Source of the DNA: Nonomuraea aridisoli
GTDB lineage: Bacteria > Actinomycetota > Actinomycetes > Streptosporangiales > Streptosporangiaceae
Direction: 5' to 3'
Assembly: GCF_003236395.1 (NCBI RefSeq)
Contig: NZ_POUD01000008.1
Location: 1-64,000 of the forward strand
Length of the DNA: 64,000 nucleotides
Shown: positions 24,808-35,356 of the stretch, one piece after another
Layout of the letters: the number at the start of each line of letters is the position of its first letter
Numbering within the stretch: the stretch's first letter is position 1
Program-made: the position numbers and the translations under genes
Notes under the pieces: model-generated
The model's database searches: none
Seen by the model: only the letters and a program-made list of their open reading frames with translations
What the model was told of the DNA's origin: nothing

Positions 24808-25565
24808 TCCCCGACAGGGGCTCCGTCCCGTTGGCAGGCGGGGCGGCCCCCGGCCGCGTGCCACTGGTGGCGGTGGCGCACGGGTCTCGCGACCCGCGCG
24901 CCGCCGCCACCGTGGCCGCGCTGCTCGACCAGGTGCCGCTGGACGTGCGGGTCGCATATCTCGACCACTGCGCGCCTTCGCTGGGTCAGGCGCTGCACGG
25001 CCTGGAGGAGGCCGTGGTGCTGCCGTTGCTGCTCACCGAGGCCTACCACAGCCGGGTGGACCTCCCGGCGGCGCTGAACGAGGCGCGGGCGCGCGAGCCG
25101 CGGCTGCGCGTCAGTTACGGCGCCACGCTGGGGCCGCATCCGCTGCTGCTGTCCGCGCTGGAGCGGCGGCTCGCCGAGGCGGGCGTCCCCGTGGGCGATC
25201 CCGGCACCGCGGTGGTGCTGGTGTCGGCGGGGTCGAGCGACGCGCGGGCCAACGCGGTCGTCGCGGGGATGGCGCGGTCGTGGCGGCGTGCGGGCTGGTG
25301 GACTGTCTCACCGGCGTACGCCTCGGCCGCGGGGCCGGCTCCGGGCGAGGCCGTGGCGGCGCTGCTGCGGGCCGGGGCGCCGCGCGTGGTCGTGGCGCCG
25401 TACCTGCTGGCGCCGGGCTACTTCGCCGACAGGGTGCGCCGCGAGGCGCTGGAGGCGGGCGCCGAGCTGGTGTCCGACGTGCTCGGGCCCGCTCCCGAGC
25501 TCGTGCGGGTGGTGCTGGAACGTTACGACGCCGCCCTGCGTCAACCGCTGCCCCTGGCGGGCTGA
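24804..25565 (+). CDS. CbiX-type sirohydrochlorin chelatase
   Basis: A 253-residue protein with two CbiX-like halves. The first half opens with VPLVAVAHGSRDPRA (catalytic His), and the second carries AVVLVSAGSSDARAN; both halves end in LLTEAYHSRVD / LLAPGYFADRVR blocks. It would insert iron into sirohydrochlorin to make siroheme for the sulfite reductase. The start is GTG at 24804, overlapping cysH by 4 bp (GTGA). It is the last gene before a terminator, so the operon runs sirA, zinc ribbon, cysH, chelatase. Confidence 0.88.
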   Translation: MIPDRGSVPLAGGAAPGRVPLVAVAHGSRDPRAAATVAALLDQVPLDVRVAYLDHCAPSLGQALHGLEEAVVLPLLLTEAYHSRVDLPAALNEARAREPRLRVSYGATLGPHPLLLSALERRLAEAGVPVGDPGTAVVLVSAGSSDARANAVVAGMARSWRRAGWWTVSPAYASAAGPAPGEAVAALLRAGAPRVVVAPYLLAPGYFADRVRREALEAGAELVSDVLGPAPELVRVVLERYDAALRQPLPLAG

Positions 25566-25576
25566 CCTCAGGCCGT

Positions 25577-25613
25577 GCCGACCGGTAGCGGTCCGGTAGA
25601 GCGGCCGGTCGGC
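25577..25613. terminator. Hairpin after the sulfur operon
   Basis: GCCGACCGG (25577-25585) and CCGGTCGGC (25605-25613) form a 9-bp stem with a 19-nt loop between the converging chelatase and VMGD-repeat genes. It may stop both transcripts. Confidence 0.7.
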
Positions 25614-25636
25614 GGCTTGCGCGCCAGGCGGGTGGG

Positions 25637-26350
25637 TCAGTAGCCGTTGTGGCGGTCGTCGCGGAGCTGCCTGCGCAGCTCGCGGCCCTCAGTGCGCAGC
25701 TGGCGGCCGATCTCGCGCCAGTCGTCGCCGTGCAGCTTCCGCCAGTGCTCGCGCCAGGCCGCGAACCCGCGCTGCAGCGGCTTGGCCCGCGCGTCGCCGA
25801 TCACCTTGACGTCGCCCATCACCGCGTACGCCTTGACCCGCACCACGGGCACGTTCATGCCCGGGGCCGCCTCCAGCACGTCGACCTTCTTGTCGCCCAT
25901 GACCGCCACGCCCTCCAGGTCCACGTTGACCCCGTCGGGCACGATGATCTTGACGTCGCCCATCACGGAGACGGCGACGATGTCCACCTGGTCCGTGCGG
26001 ACCTCGGCCTCGCGCAGGTCGAGCAGCACGTCGCCCATCACGGCCACCGCGCCGAGCTCCTGATCGACGCGCCAGGTCCCGCGGCGCTTGGTGTCTCCCA
26101 TGACGCCGACGAACCACCGCCGCTTCCTGCCCGTCGCGGCGGGCGCCGGCGACGGCGCGGTCAGGCCGGCGGACGGCAGGTCCTGCGTGAGCAGGGCCAG
26201 CTCGGCGTGGGTCGTGGCGGTGTAGGCCGCCTCCGTGCGGTCGGTCAGCTCGGCGAGGGTGAGCCGCCCCTCGACCGAGGCGACACGGAGCTGCTCGACG
26301 ACGGCCTCGCGCTCGGCGTCCGACGCGCGGACCCCACCGGGATCAGTCAT
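25637..26350 (-). CDS. DUF1707 protein with VMGD repeats (LiaF-like)
   Basis: A 237-residue protein. Residues ~5-58 are a DUF1707 (SHOCT-like) domain: RASDAEREAVVEQLRVA...GRLTLAELTDRTEAAY. The middle has five VMGD motifs at regular spacing (FVGVMGDTK, VAVMGDVLL, VSVMGDVKI, VAVMGDKKV, YAVMGDVKV), the mark of LiaF/toast_rack-type cell-envelope response proteins, predicted to form a stacked beta structure. The last ~40 residues are charged and Arg-rich. No membrane segment is seen, so it may be cytoplasmic or peripheral. It has its own promoter region of 184 bp shared with the divergent ankyrin gene. Confidence 0.86.
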   Translation of the reverse strand: MTDPGGVRASDAEREAVVEQLRVASVEGRLTLAELTDRTEAAYTATTHAELALLTQDLPSAGLTAPSPAPAATGRKRRWFVGVMGDTKRRGTWRVDQELGAVAVMGDVLLDLREAEVRTDQVDIVAVSVMGDVKIIVPDGVNVDLEGVAVMGDKKVDVLEAAPGMNVPVVRVKAYAVMGDVKVIGDARAKPLQRGFAAWREHWRKLHGDDWREIGRQLRTEGRELRRQLRDDRHNGY

Positions 26351-26534
26351 AGACGCAACATATCGCGTCTTGACCGCCGTGAAGCTCCTCCTTTGGTAGG
26401 AATCCGTACGACGTTCGATGCATACGCGTCCGGCATGGGCGGTGAACCCGTTCACGGGCGGGCCGCGTACCACCCGATGACACGGGGCCCTGGCATGGTC
26501 CGGGGCGCGGCCGGACCAGGCTAGGGTCCCTGTC

Positions 26535-27893
26535 ATGCATGAGGAACAGCTCTACCGCGCGGCGTTGAACGGCGACACCGAGACCGTCGGCAAGCTCCTC
26601 GCGAGCGGCGCCGATCCCAACCGTCCCAGCGAGCCGGCGGAGGAAGGCGGGGAGGGCGGGCTGCCCCTGTGCGCGGCCGCCGCCTGGGACCGCACCGAGG
26701 TGGCCGCCGCGCTGCTCGCGGCCGGCGCCGAGGTCGACGCGCGCGAGGCCGGCGGCTGGACCGCCCTGCTCTGGGCCGCCGCCAACGGCCACTCCGCCGT
26801 CGCCCGCGTGCTGATCGAGGCGGGGGCGGAGGCCGACGTCACCAACGACGACGGCGACACCCCGCTGACGCTCGCCGCCCGGCGCGGCGCGCTCGGCGTC
26901 GTGCGCGAGCTGCTGGAGGCCGGGGCCGACCCGCAGAAGTACGACGGCGACGGCGACACCCCGCTCGAGATCGCCGTCGACTGGGTGGGCGTGCACCTGG
27001 AGAGCGCGCTGCTCGACCAGATCGAGCAGGACAGCTGGGAGTACGTCGTGACCCGCCAGTACGCCAAGGACGGCACCGAGCTGGTCACCGTCTCCGGGCG
27101 TTCGCCCGACGGCTCGCAGACCGAGGAGGTTCAGGCCCAGCGCGGCCACGCCGCCGTCGCGACCCTGCTGGAGGAGGCGATCGGCGTCCAGCAGCCGGTG
27201 GAGCGGCTGGTGGCGCGGGCCCTGGCCCACCGCGACATCGACGAGGACGCCGAGACGTGGTGGATCGTGGCCGACGCGCTGGCCAAGCGGGCCGACGAGG
27301 CCACGTACGAGGGCCTCGCCCGGTTGTGCGTGAGCGAGGACGCCAGGGAGCGGGAGTTCGGGGTCGACGCCATCTCCCAGTTCGGGTTCGCCGACGGCGA
27401 CAAGCCGTACCTCGAGCGCACGCTGCCGCTGCTGCAGAAGATGGTGACCACGGAGGCCAATCCGCAGGTGCTGCGCTCGGTGCTGGCCGCGCTCGGCCAC
27501 CAGGGCGACCCGCGGGCGCTGCCGTACGTGCTCGACCTGATCGGGCGGCCCGGCCACAAGCGCACGGTCACCGACCCGATCGCGCTGGCCGACGTGCTGC
27601 CGCCGGACCACGAGGAGGGCCTGGCGCTGCTCATCTCGATGACGCAGGACGACGACGCCGAGATCCGCGACTGGGCCACCGCCGGGCTCGCCGGGCTCTC
27701 CGCCGACACGCCCCGCATCAGGGAGGCCCTGGCGGCCCGGCTGACCGACTCCGACCTGCGCACGGTCGCCGAGGCCACACGCGGCCTCGCGATCCGCGGC
27801 GACGACCGGGCCGCGCAGGGCGTGCAGCGGGTGCTGGCGGAGAGCGACGACGACTACGCCAGGGACCTCGTCACCCAGACCCCGACGGGCTGA
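26535..27893 (+). CDS. Ankyrin-repeat protein with C-terminal HEAT-like repeats
   Basis: A 452-residue protein. Residues ~1-150 are four ankyrin repeats, with AAANGHSAVARVLIEAGAEA and GDTPLTLAARRGALGVVREL as the clearest, and DGDTPLEIAV as a partial one. Residues ~200-450 are Ala/Leu-rich helical pairs resembling HEAT repeats (VLRSVLAALGHQGDPRALPYVLDLI, DAEIRDWATAGLAGL). Both repeat types bind proteins. No catalytic motif or signal peptide is seen. Similar proteins occur in actinomycetes with no known partner. Confidence 0.85.
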   Translation: MHEEQLYRAALNGDTETVGKLLASGADPNRPSEPAEEGGEGGLPLCAAAAWDRTEVAAALLAAGAEVDAREAGGWTALLWAAANGHSAVARVLIEAGAEADVTNDDGDTPLTLAARRGALGVVRELLEAGADPQKYDGDGDTPLEIAVDWVGVHLESALLDQIEQDSWEYVVTRQYAKDGTELVTVSGRSPDGSQTEEVQAQRGHAAVATLLEEAIGVQQPVERLVARALAHRDIDEDAETWWIVADALAKRADEATYEGLARLCVSEDAREREFGVDAISQFGFADGDKPYLERTLPLLQKMVTTEANPQVLRSVLAALGHQGDPRALPYVLDLIGRPGHKRTVTDPIALADVLPPDHEEGLALLISMTQDDDAEIRDWATAGLAGLSADTPRIREALAARLTDSDLRTVAEATRGLAIRGDDRAAQGVQRVLAESDDDYARDLVTQTPTG

Positions 27894-27897
27894 GCGC

Positions 27898-28473
27898 TCA
27901 GTCGCCGTTCAGGACGCGGACGACCCAGTCGAGGGTGCCCGTGCTCAGGGCCTCCTCGGCCAGGCGTTTGCCGGTCGCGGTGGTGAGCGCGGCGAGCGAG
28001 CTGTCGATCCAGCCCTGCACGTTGCGGTGGCCCTGCTCGCGATATTCGACGGCCTGGATGAGGCACTCCAGTTTGTCGGCGTCGCGGGCGCAGACGGCTT
28101 CGAGGCTGGTCTTCTCCTCGTACTCCGCGACCGCGTCGCTCACCATGCCGGCCACCGCCGCCGGGACGCCCCGCACCTGGTCGGCGGTGACGTCCTCGTT
28201 GGAGGCCGCCTTGAGGTAGCGCTTGCCGATGTACGGGATGTCGGTGATGCGGGTTTCCTGGGTGTCGTGGAAGAGGCTCATGAACGCCGCCCGCTGCGGA
28301 TCGCCGCCCTCCAGCTTGGCGATCACCGCCGCGATGACGGCCGCGCGGAACGAGTGCTCGGCGATGCTCTCGGGGTCGCGCACTCCCGCGACCAGCCATC
28401 CCGTCCGCTTGTACCGCTTGAGCAGCCCGAACTCGTACAGCAGTCCTGCCAGACCCGTCACGTCATCCGCCAC
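27898..28473 (-). CDS. HD-domain hydrolase, 5'-deoxynucleotidase-like
   Basis: A 191-residue HD-domain phosphohydrolase. The metal-binding set is visible: ESIAEHSFRAAVIA (His), LFHDTQETRITDI (HD), and the later Asp in CARDADKLECLIQA. The order and spacing match the YfbR/HDDC2 group, which acts on deoxynucleoside 5'-monophosphates. An N-terminal helix LAGLLYEFGLLKRYKRTGW is typical of the group. The stop lies 4 bp from the convergent ankyrin-gene stop, leaving no room for a terminator. Role in nucleotide clean-up is inferred. Confidence 0.88.
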   Translation of the reverse strand: MADDVTGLAGLLYEFGLLKRYKRTGWLVAGVRDPESIAEHSFRAAVIAAVIAKLEGGDPQRAAFMSLFHDTQETRITDIPYIGKRYLKAASNEDVTADQVRGVPAAVAGMVSDAVAEYEEKTSLEAVCARDADKLECLIQAVEYREQGHRNVQGWIDSSLAALTTATGKRLAEEALSTGTLDWVVRVLNGD

Positions 28474-28637
28474 GAGGACCCCCTCTCGTCATGGCGCAGA
28501 GCCTAGACGACGGCTTCCGCCGCCGCCGTGCCCCGCCCGGCTGTCGGGGGATGCCGGGACCGGTCGGCCGGCACGGCATCCCCCGTCGTGTTCCGTCCAC
28601 ACGGCGGGCGGTTCACGCCCGGCCGCCGCGCTCCGGG

Positions 28638-29402
28638 TCAGTGCCCGGAGTATGCGTTGTCGCCGTCGATGCTCGACGCGTCGGCGCTGTTCGCCACCTC
28701 GGCGGCGTCCGACATGGCGGCGGTGTTCGACATGTCGGCGGTGTTCGCCACCTCGGCGGTGTTCGCCACCTCGGCGGTGTTCGACATGTCGGCGGTGTTC
28801 GCCACGTCGGCGGCGTTCTTCGCGTCGTCGAAGTAGATGTCGCGGACGATGGTGTTGTCCGGCTCGGCGTCGGCGCTGAAGGGCCACCAGCCGTCGCCCT
28901 CCCAGCCGTCGTGGTCATGGTGATCCCGCTCGTCCGGCTTCCAGCGGTCCCTGTCCCACTTCTTGTCGTCCCACTTGTGGTCGTCCCACTTCTTGTCGTC
29001 CCGCTTGTGGTCGAAAATCGGCTCTTCGTCGACCACCTCCTCGTCGACCTTCGGCTCTTCCTTCACCGGTACCCCGACGACCACGGGCCCGTCGTGCCTG
29101 TCGTGGTGGTGGCGCTGCTCCTTACGGCGCTGCTTGTTGTGGTTGATGTTGTGGATCTCGACCTCGTAGAAGGTGCGGGTGCGGGACCAGCGGGGGCCCC
29201 ACGAGCATTTACGACCGCAACGGAGCAGCGGTTTCTCACCGGATACATACCCGGCGCCGGTCTGGACGACGGCCGCGCCTGCGCTCGCGCCGGCGACCCC
29301 CTGGCCGGGAAGAAGGGTGAAGCCGGCGGCGGCGACGGCCACGGCCAGCCCTGCGATACGTCCGCGACGCGACGTACGCATACGAGTGGATTCTGCGTGC
29401 AT
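28638..29402 (-). CDS. Secreted protein with C-terminal hexapeptide repeats
   Basis: A 254-residue exported protein of no family I recognise. Residues ~8-45 include a signal peptide (RRGRIAGLAVAVAAAGFTLL). Next come a small Cys pair (LRCGRKCSWG) and a highly charged zone rich in Asp, Lys, His and Trp with a KKWDDHKWDDKKWDRD repeat pattern. The C-terminal ~50 residues are eight hexapeptides of consensus NTA(D/E)(V/M)(A/S). The charged zone could bind metal or cell-wall polymer; the hexapeptides suggest a short beta-helical or amphipathic tail. The start is uncertain: ATG at 29402 or at 29381. Confidence 0.68.
   Translation of the reverse strand: MHAESTRMRTSRRGRIAGLAVAVAAAGFTLLPGQGVAGASAGAAVVQTGAGYVSGEKPLLRCGRKCSWGPRWSRTRTFYEVEIHNINHNKQRRKEQRHHHDRHDGPVVVGVPVKEEPKVDEEVVDEEPIFDHKRDDKKWDDHKWDDKKWDRDRWKPDERDHHDHDGWEGDGWWPFSADAEPDNTIVRDIYFDDAKNAADVANTADMSNTAEVANTAEVANTADMSNTAAMSDAAEVANSADASSIDGDNAYSGH
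28674..28817 (-). repeat. Eight 18-bp repeats encoding NTA(D/E)(V/M)(A/S)
   Basis: Eight consecutive 18-nt units (144 nt in all) encode hexapeptides such as NTADMS and NTAEVA. Neighbouring units are near-identical in DNA as well as protein, showing recent tandem expansion by slippage or unequal exchange. Confidence 0.9.
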
Positions 29403-29602
29403 TATTTCCGTCCATGGGTAGAGAAACCCGGAATCCGATGCTCATTTTCTAGGAGCAGTCGGACATGATCAGACGTACCCATACGCAGAAACCCATTTAC
29501 CTCCACGAACCCAAACAACCCGTCAAATCATTAGCGTTCGCCGGAGGTGTGATTAAACGATTATTTGAGCCATGTTTGCGGCTTCTCCGTTGATATCGGA
29601 CG

Positions 29603-30805
29603 TCAGTCGTCGATCGCCGCGTACGCCGACGTCCAGAAGTCACGGATCACCCTCGGCGCGCTGGGCGAGGTGAAGGCGACCTGGGTCATCACGACGCCGA
29701 TCAGCTCCTCCGCCGGGTCGGTGTAGGCGGAGGTGCCGAGGCCGCCGGCCCACCCGAACCGGCCGGGCCGCGTGTCCAGGCCGTCCTGGGCGCCGTCCAC
29801 GGCGAGGCCGAAGCCCCAGCCGCCGGAGCCGAAGAAGACCTCGTTGCCGGCCTTCTGCTCCGGCGTGAGGTGGTCGCGGGTCATCAGCTCGACCGCGGGC
29901 CGCGACAGCAGCCGCCCGCCGTCGTACCGCCCCTTGCGGAGGAGCATGCGGCAGAAGGCGAGGTAGTCGTCGGCGGTGGACAGCAGGCTCGGGCCGCCGC
30001 CGCCCGACGGGAAGGCCGGCGGACGGTGCCATGCGCCGTCACGCGGATGGGGCCGCGGCAGCGGCGCCCCGGTGGCCGGATCGGGCGTGTACGAGCCCGC
30101 CAGCCGGCCGAGCTCGCCGGTGGGCAGCTGGAAGCCGGTGTCGCGCATGCCGAGCGGCTCGAGGACCCGCTCGCGCAGGAACGCGTCGAACGGCCGCCCC
30201 GAGGCCCGCGCGACCAGCACGCCGAGCGCGTCGGCCGCGGTGTGGTACATCCAGCCCGCTCCCGGCTGGTGCACGAGCGGCAGCGCGCCGAGCCGTTTGA
30301 TCCACTCGTCGGGACCGCAGCCCGGCCCGTCGGGCCCGGCGGTCAGGCCCGCCTCGTCCATCGCGCGCTGGATCGGGTACGCGCCCGGCGGCGCCATGAC
30401 GGCGCCGAAGCCCGCACGGAAGGTCAGCAGGTCGCGTACGGTGATGGGCCGCGCGGCCGGGACGGTGTCGTCGAGCGGCCCGTCCACGCTCCGCAGCACC
30501 CGCCGCCCGGACAGCTCGGGCAGCAGGTCGTCGACCGGGTCGTCCAGGCGCAGCCGGCACTCCTCGACGAGGATCATGGCGGCGACCGCGGTGATCGGCT
30601 TGCCCATGGACGCGATGCGGAAGACGGTGTCGCGCCGCATCGGCGCGCCGTCGCCGGCGTGTGCGGCGCCGGCCGTGACGACGTGCGTCTCGCCGCGGCG
30701 GTGGACGAGCGCCACCAGCCCCGGCACGTCGCCGCGCTCCACGGCGGCGCCCAGCACGTCGCGCATCCGGTCCAGCCGCGCCGGGGAGAGTCCGCTCGGG
30801 CTCAT
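29603..30805 (-). CDS. Beta-lactamase-family serine hydrolase
   Basis: A 400-residue class C beta-lactamase/DD-peptidase-fold hydrolase. The nucleophile motif is SMGK in RIASMGKPITAVAA (about 66), the second motif is YHT in GWMYHTAADALG, and the third is near WAGGLGTSAY. Such stand-alone cytoplasmic enzymes usually act as esterases. No signal peptide is present. ATG at 30805 follows GGAAGGAG at good distance; an upstream open frame has none. It is flanked by 200 bp and 141 bp gaps and probably forms its own unit. Confidence 0.88.
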   Translation of the reverse strand: MSPSGLSPARLDRMRDVLGAAVERGDVPGLVALVHRRGETHVVTAGAAHAGDGAPMRRDTVFRIASMGKPITAVAAMILVEECRLRLDDPVDDLLPELSGRRVLRSVDGPLDDTVPAARPITVRDLLTFRAGFGAVMAPPGAYPIQRAMDEAGLTAGPDGPGCGPDEWIKRLGALPLVHQPGAGWMYHTAADALGVLVARASGRPFDAFLRERVLEPLGMRDTGFQLPTGELGRLAGSYTPDPATGAPLPRPHPRDGAWHRPPAFPSGGGGPSLLSTADDYLAFCRMLLRKGRYDGGRLLSRPAVELMTRDHLTPEQKAGNEVFFGSGGWGFGLAVDGAQDGLDTRPGRFGWAGGLGTSAYTDPAEELIGVVMTQVAFTSPSAPRVIRDFWTSAYAAIDD

Positions 30806-30946
30806 CGAAGCTCCTTCCGTCAGGTGCGTGAGGGTTCGCGAGGACAGACTCTCCGGCGCGCGGAAACTCATCGGCGGATTCCGCTTTTCTCCGCCTTTAC
30901 TTATCCCGAAAAAGCGCCATAATCGAAATTCGTCCGATTTGCGGAA

Positions 30947-31837
30947 CTACGGGCCAGAAAAAGCGGGTGCCGTGGTGAGGACGTCCCGGGCGAGCGAAAG
31001 GTCACCTTCGACTTCGGCGGGGAAATCCTCCGGGTCGCCCCTGCCGCCCAGCAGGAAGCAGAACGCCACCACGTCGGCCGTGACGCGCGCGTCCGGCTCC
31101 CCCGGCTCGGTGTCGGCCACGCCGAGGGGGACGCGCCATTCGCCGCCGCCCGGGCCGGTCAGGGTGAGGTGCAGGGTGCGCCCAGCGCCGTCGAGGCCGG
31201 AGAAGAGCATCGTCCAGGGCAGCAGGCGGGCGCACAGGTCGGCCGTCGGGCGGATGTGCTCGGGGACGGGGTCGGGCAGGCGGATCCCGGCCACCCGCGC
31301 CGCGTCGGCCGTGTGGATCCACGTCTCCAGGCCGCGGGCCAGGATGTGGTCGCGCACCGCGAACTCCAGGCCGTCCAGCGTGGCGGGGGTCGTGGGCGGC
31401 AGCGTGGCCAGGTGGCGGCACAGGGCGTCGGCCTGCGCCCGCCAGTCGCGGCGGGTCTGCTCCGGACTGCGGGCCCGCTCGTACGCCTGCACGTCGCCCG
31501 TCCGGCCCAGCGAGTCGGCGGCGCCGATCGGCGGGCCGAGCACGGGAGCGCCGACGGAGGCGGCCACCAGGCCGTCCTTGGCGGCCAGGTGGGCGACCAG
31601 CTCCTGGAGCGTCCAGCCCTCGACGATGACGCGCGCCCAGTCGTCGTCCACGGCCGAGGTCAACAGCGCGTCCATGGCGGCCACCCGGCCGGCGTACGGC
31701 CGCGCCCAGTCGGCGGCGGGGGCCGCCGGCCTGCGCCGCGCCCGGGCCCCGGCCAGCAGCTGGGGTCGCAGCGAGTGGGCCGGCACCGCCGCGTCCTCCA
31801 TCATCGCGTCCAGATAGAGACGCTCGACGGGGTCCAT
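30947..31837 (-). CDS. Mycothiol-dependent maleylpyruvate isomerase-like DinB protein
   Basis: A 296-residue protein with a DinB/MDMPI four-helix domain (residues ~45-190): MDALLTSAVDDDWARVIVEGWTLQELVAHLAAKDGLV (with H) and RDHILARGLETWIHTADAARV (with H...H). These three His would hold the metal of mycothiol-dependent enzymes. The C-terminal ~90 residues resemble the MDMPI C-terminal SCP2-like lobe. In actinobacteria such proteins sit directly after ECF sigma genes, as here (58 bp), and may serve as anti-sigma factors. GTG 31840 and ATG 31837 are both possible; the ATG is chosen. Confidence 0.8.
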   Translation of the reverse strand: MDPVERLYLDAMMEDAAVPAHSLRPQLLAGARARRRPAAPAADWARPYAGRVAAMDALLTSAVDDDWARVIVEGWTLQELVAHLAAKDGLVAASVGAPVLGPPIGAADSLGRTGDVQAYERARSPEQTRRDWRAQADALCRHLATLPPTTPATLDGLEFAVRDHILARGLETWIHTADAARVAGIRLPDPVPEHIRPTADLCARLLPWTMLFSGLDGAGRTLHLTLTGPGGGEWRVPLGVADTEPGEPDARVTADVVAFCFLLGGRGDPEDFPAEVEGDLSLARDVLTTAPAFSGP

Positions 31838-31895
31838 CACACCTCTTCCTGAGCACGCACGGCCGCCGGGCCCGCGAACGGCGAGCCGGCGCCCA

Positions 31896-32453
31896 TCACA
31901 CTTCCTCCTCGGCCAGCGCGACGGCCAGGCGCCGCAGCGCCAGCCGGATGCGCGACTTGGCCGTGCCCTCCGGCACCCCGAGCTCCTCGCCGACCTGCCG
32001 GTAGGTCCGGCCGCCGAAATAGGCCAGCTCGATCGCCTCCCGTAAGCCGTCGGGTAACGCGGTCACCGCCTGCCGGACGCGCTCGGCCTCGTCGGCGGCG
32101 AGCACGGTGTCCTCCAGCCTGACAGGCTCGCGCTCGAACAGCCTGGGCCCGAGCGCCGACACCCGCCGGCGCTCCTCGGCCCGCACGTGGTCGACCGCGC
32201 GGCGGTGCGCGATCGTGGCCAGCCAGGCGCGCAGCGTGCCGCGGTCCGGGTCGTAGGCGAGCGGGCGTTCCCAGAAGAGCAGGAACACCTCCTGCGTGAT
32301 GTCCTCCGCGATCACCCGGTCCCTGGTGACCCGCAGGGAGAGACCGAAGATCAGCGGGGAGAGGCGGTCGTAGACCTCCCCCAGCGCGGACTCGTCGCCG
32401 CCGACCACCCGCTGGTGCAGCAGGCGGTCGTCGTACGGTGCCTCCACTGGCAC
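31896..32453 (-). CDS. ECF sigma factor (SigK-like)
   Basis: A 185-residue ECF sigma factor. Region 2 carries LSPLIFGLSLRVTRDRVIAEDITQEVFLLFWE, and region 4 carries LPDGLREAIELAYFGGRTYRQVGEELGVPEGTAKSRIRLALRRL. The DITQEVFL and GTAKSRIR patterns place it near the SigK/ECF19 branch, whose partners are usually membrane anti-sigma factors; here a DinB-type protein follows instead. Starts at GTG 32456, 32453 or 32447 are in frame; the second has the best spacing to GGGAG. Confidence 0.92.
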   Translation of the reverse strand: MPVEAPYDDRLLHQRVVGGDESALGEVYDRLSPLIFGLSLRVTRDRVIAEDITQEVFLLFWERPLAYDPDRGTLRAWLATIAHRRAVDHVRAEERRRVSALGPRLFEREPVRLEDTVLAADEAERVRQAVTALPDGLREAIELAYFGGRTYRQVGEELGVPEGTAKSRIRLALRRLAVALAEEEV

Positions 32454-32614
32454 CACGCTCCCGTGTCTTCCGGATCATGGCGGCCGCGCCACATGCCCGC
32501 CGCATGTCCGCCGCATGTCACTGTTCGCACCAAATGTAGAGCGGGATGACCGTCCAGGGACACGTCCGGGTAGCGATAGTGTCGAAAGCCGACGCACGAA
32601 GGGATCACACAACC

Positions 32615-33040
32615 ATGGCCACCACCCGCACCGCCACCACCCAGTGGAAGGGCGCCCTGCTCGACGGCTCGGGCACCGTCTCGCTCGACACGTCCGGAGT
32701 CGGCACGTTCGAGGTCTCCTGGCCGTCGCGGGCCGAGTCGGCGAACGGCAAGACCTCGCCCGAGGAGCTCATCGCCGCGGCCCACTCGTCCTGCTTCTCG
32801 ATGGCGCTCTCGCACGGGCTGGCCGGCGCCGGCACGCCGCCGGAGTCGCTGCGGACGAGCGCCGACGTGACGTTCCAGCCCGGCAAGGGCATCACCGGCA
32901 TCGTGCTGACCGTGCAGGGCCGGGTGCCCGGCATCACGGCCGAGCAGTTCCAGCAGGCCGCCGAGGACGCCAAGGCCAACTGCCCCGTCAGCCAGGCGCT
33001 GGCCGGCACCGCCATCAGCCTCAAGGCGGAGCTGCTCTGA
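32615..33040 (+). CDS. OsmC-family peroxidase
   Basis: A 141-residue OsmC/Ohr-fold peroxidase that reduces organic hydroperoxides using thiol cofactors. The two redox cysteines are visible: HSSCFSMAL (about 61) and DAKANCPVSQAL (about 126). The N-terminal Arg/Glu region AATTQWKG...SGVGTFEV is that of OsmC. Cytoplasmic. ATG at 32615 is preceded at about 11 nt by GAAGGGA. It is divergent from the ECF sigma factor, with 161 bp between starts, so it could be a target of that sigma; not shown by sequence. Confidence 0.92.
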   Translation: MATTRTATTQWKGALLDGSGTVSLDTSGVGTFEVSWPSRAESANGKTSPEELIAAAHSSCFSMALSHGLAGAGTPPESLRTSADVTFQPGKGITGIVLTVQGRVPGITAEQFQQAAEDAKANCPVSQALAGTAISLKAELL

Positions 33041-33121
33041 CCCGGTCGAGCGGATGTCTTTCGAAGAGCGTTCGGGTTAACAAGAGACCAAGAGCGTGTT
33101 CGCGTGCGACAATCGGGTCAC

Positions 33122-35251
<2,130 letters not shown>

Positions 35252-35356
35252 GCTCCGGCGCGGTGCACGATCCGGCCGCGCTTGACGACGAGCAGCGGCC
35301 GGTTGCAGCCGCTCGGCCGCCGCGTGCGCCTTTCGCCCGTCCCAGCGGGGGCGGCG

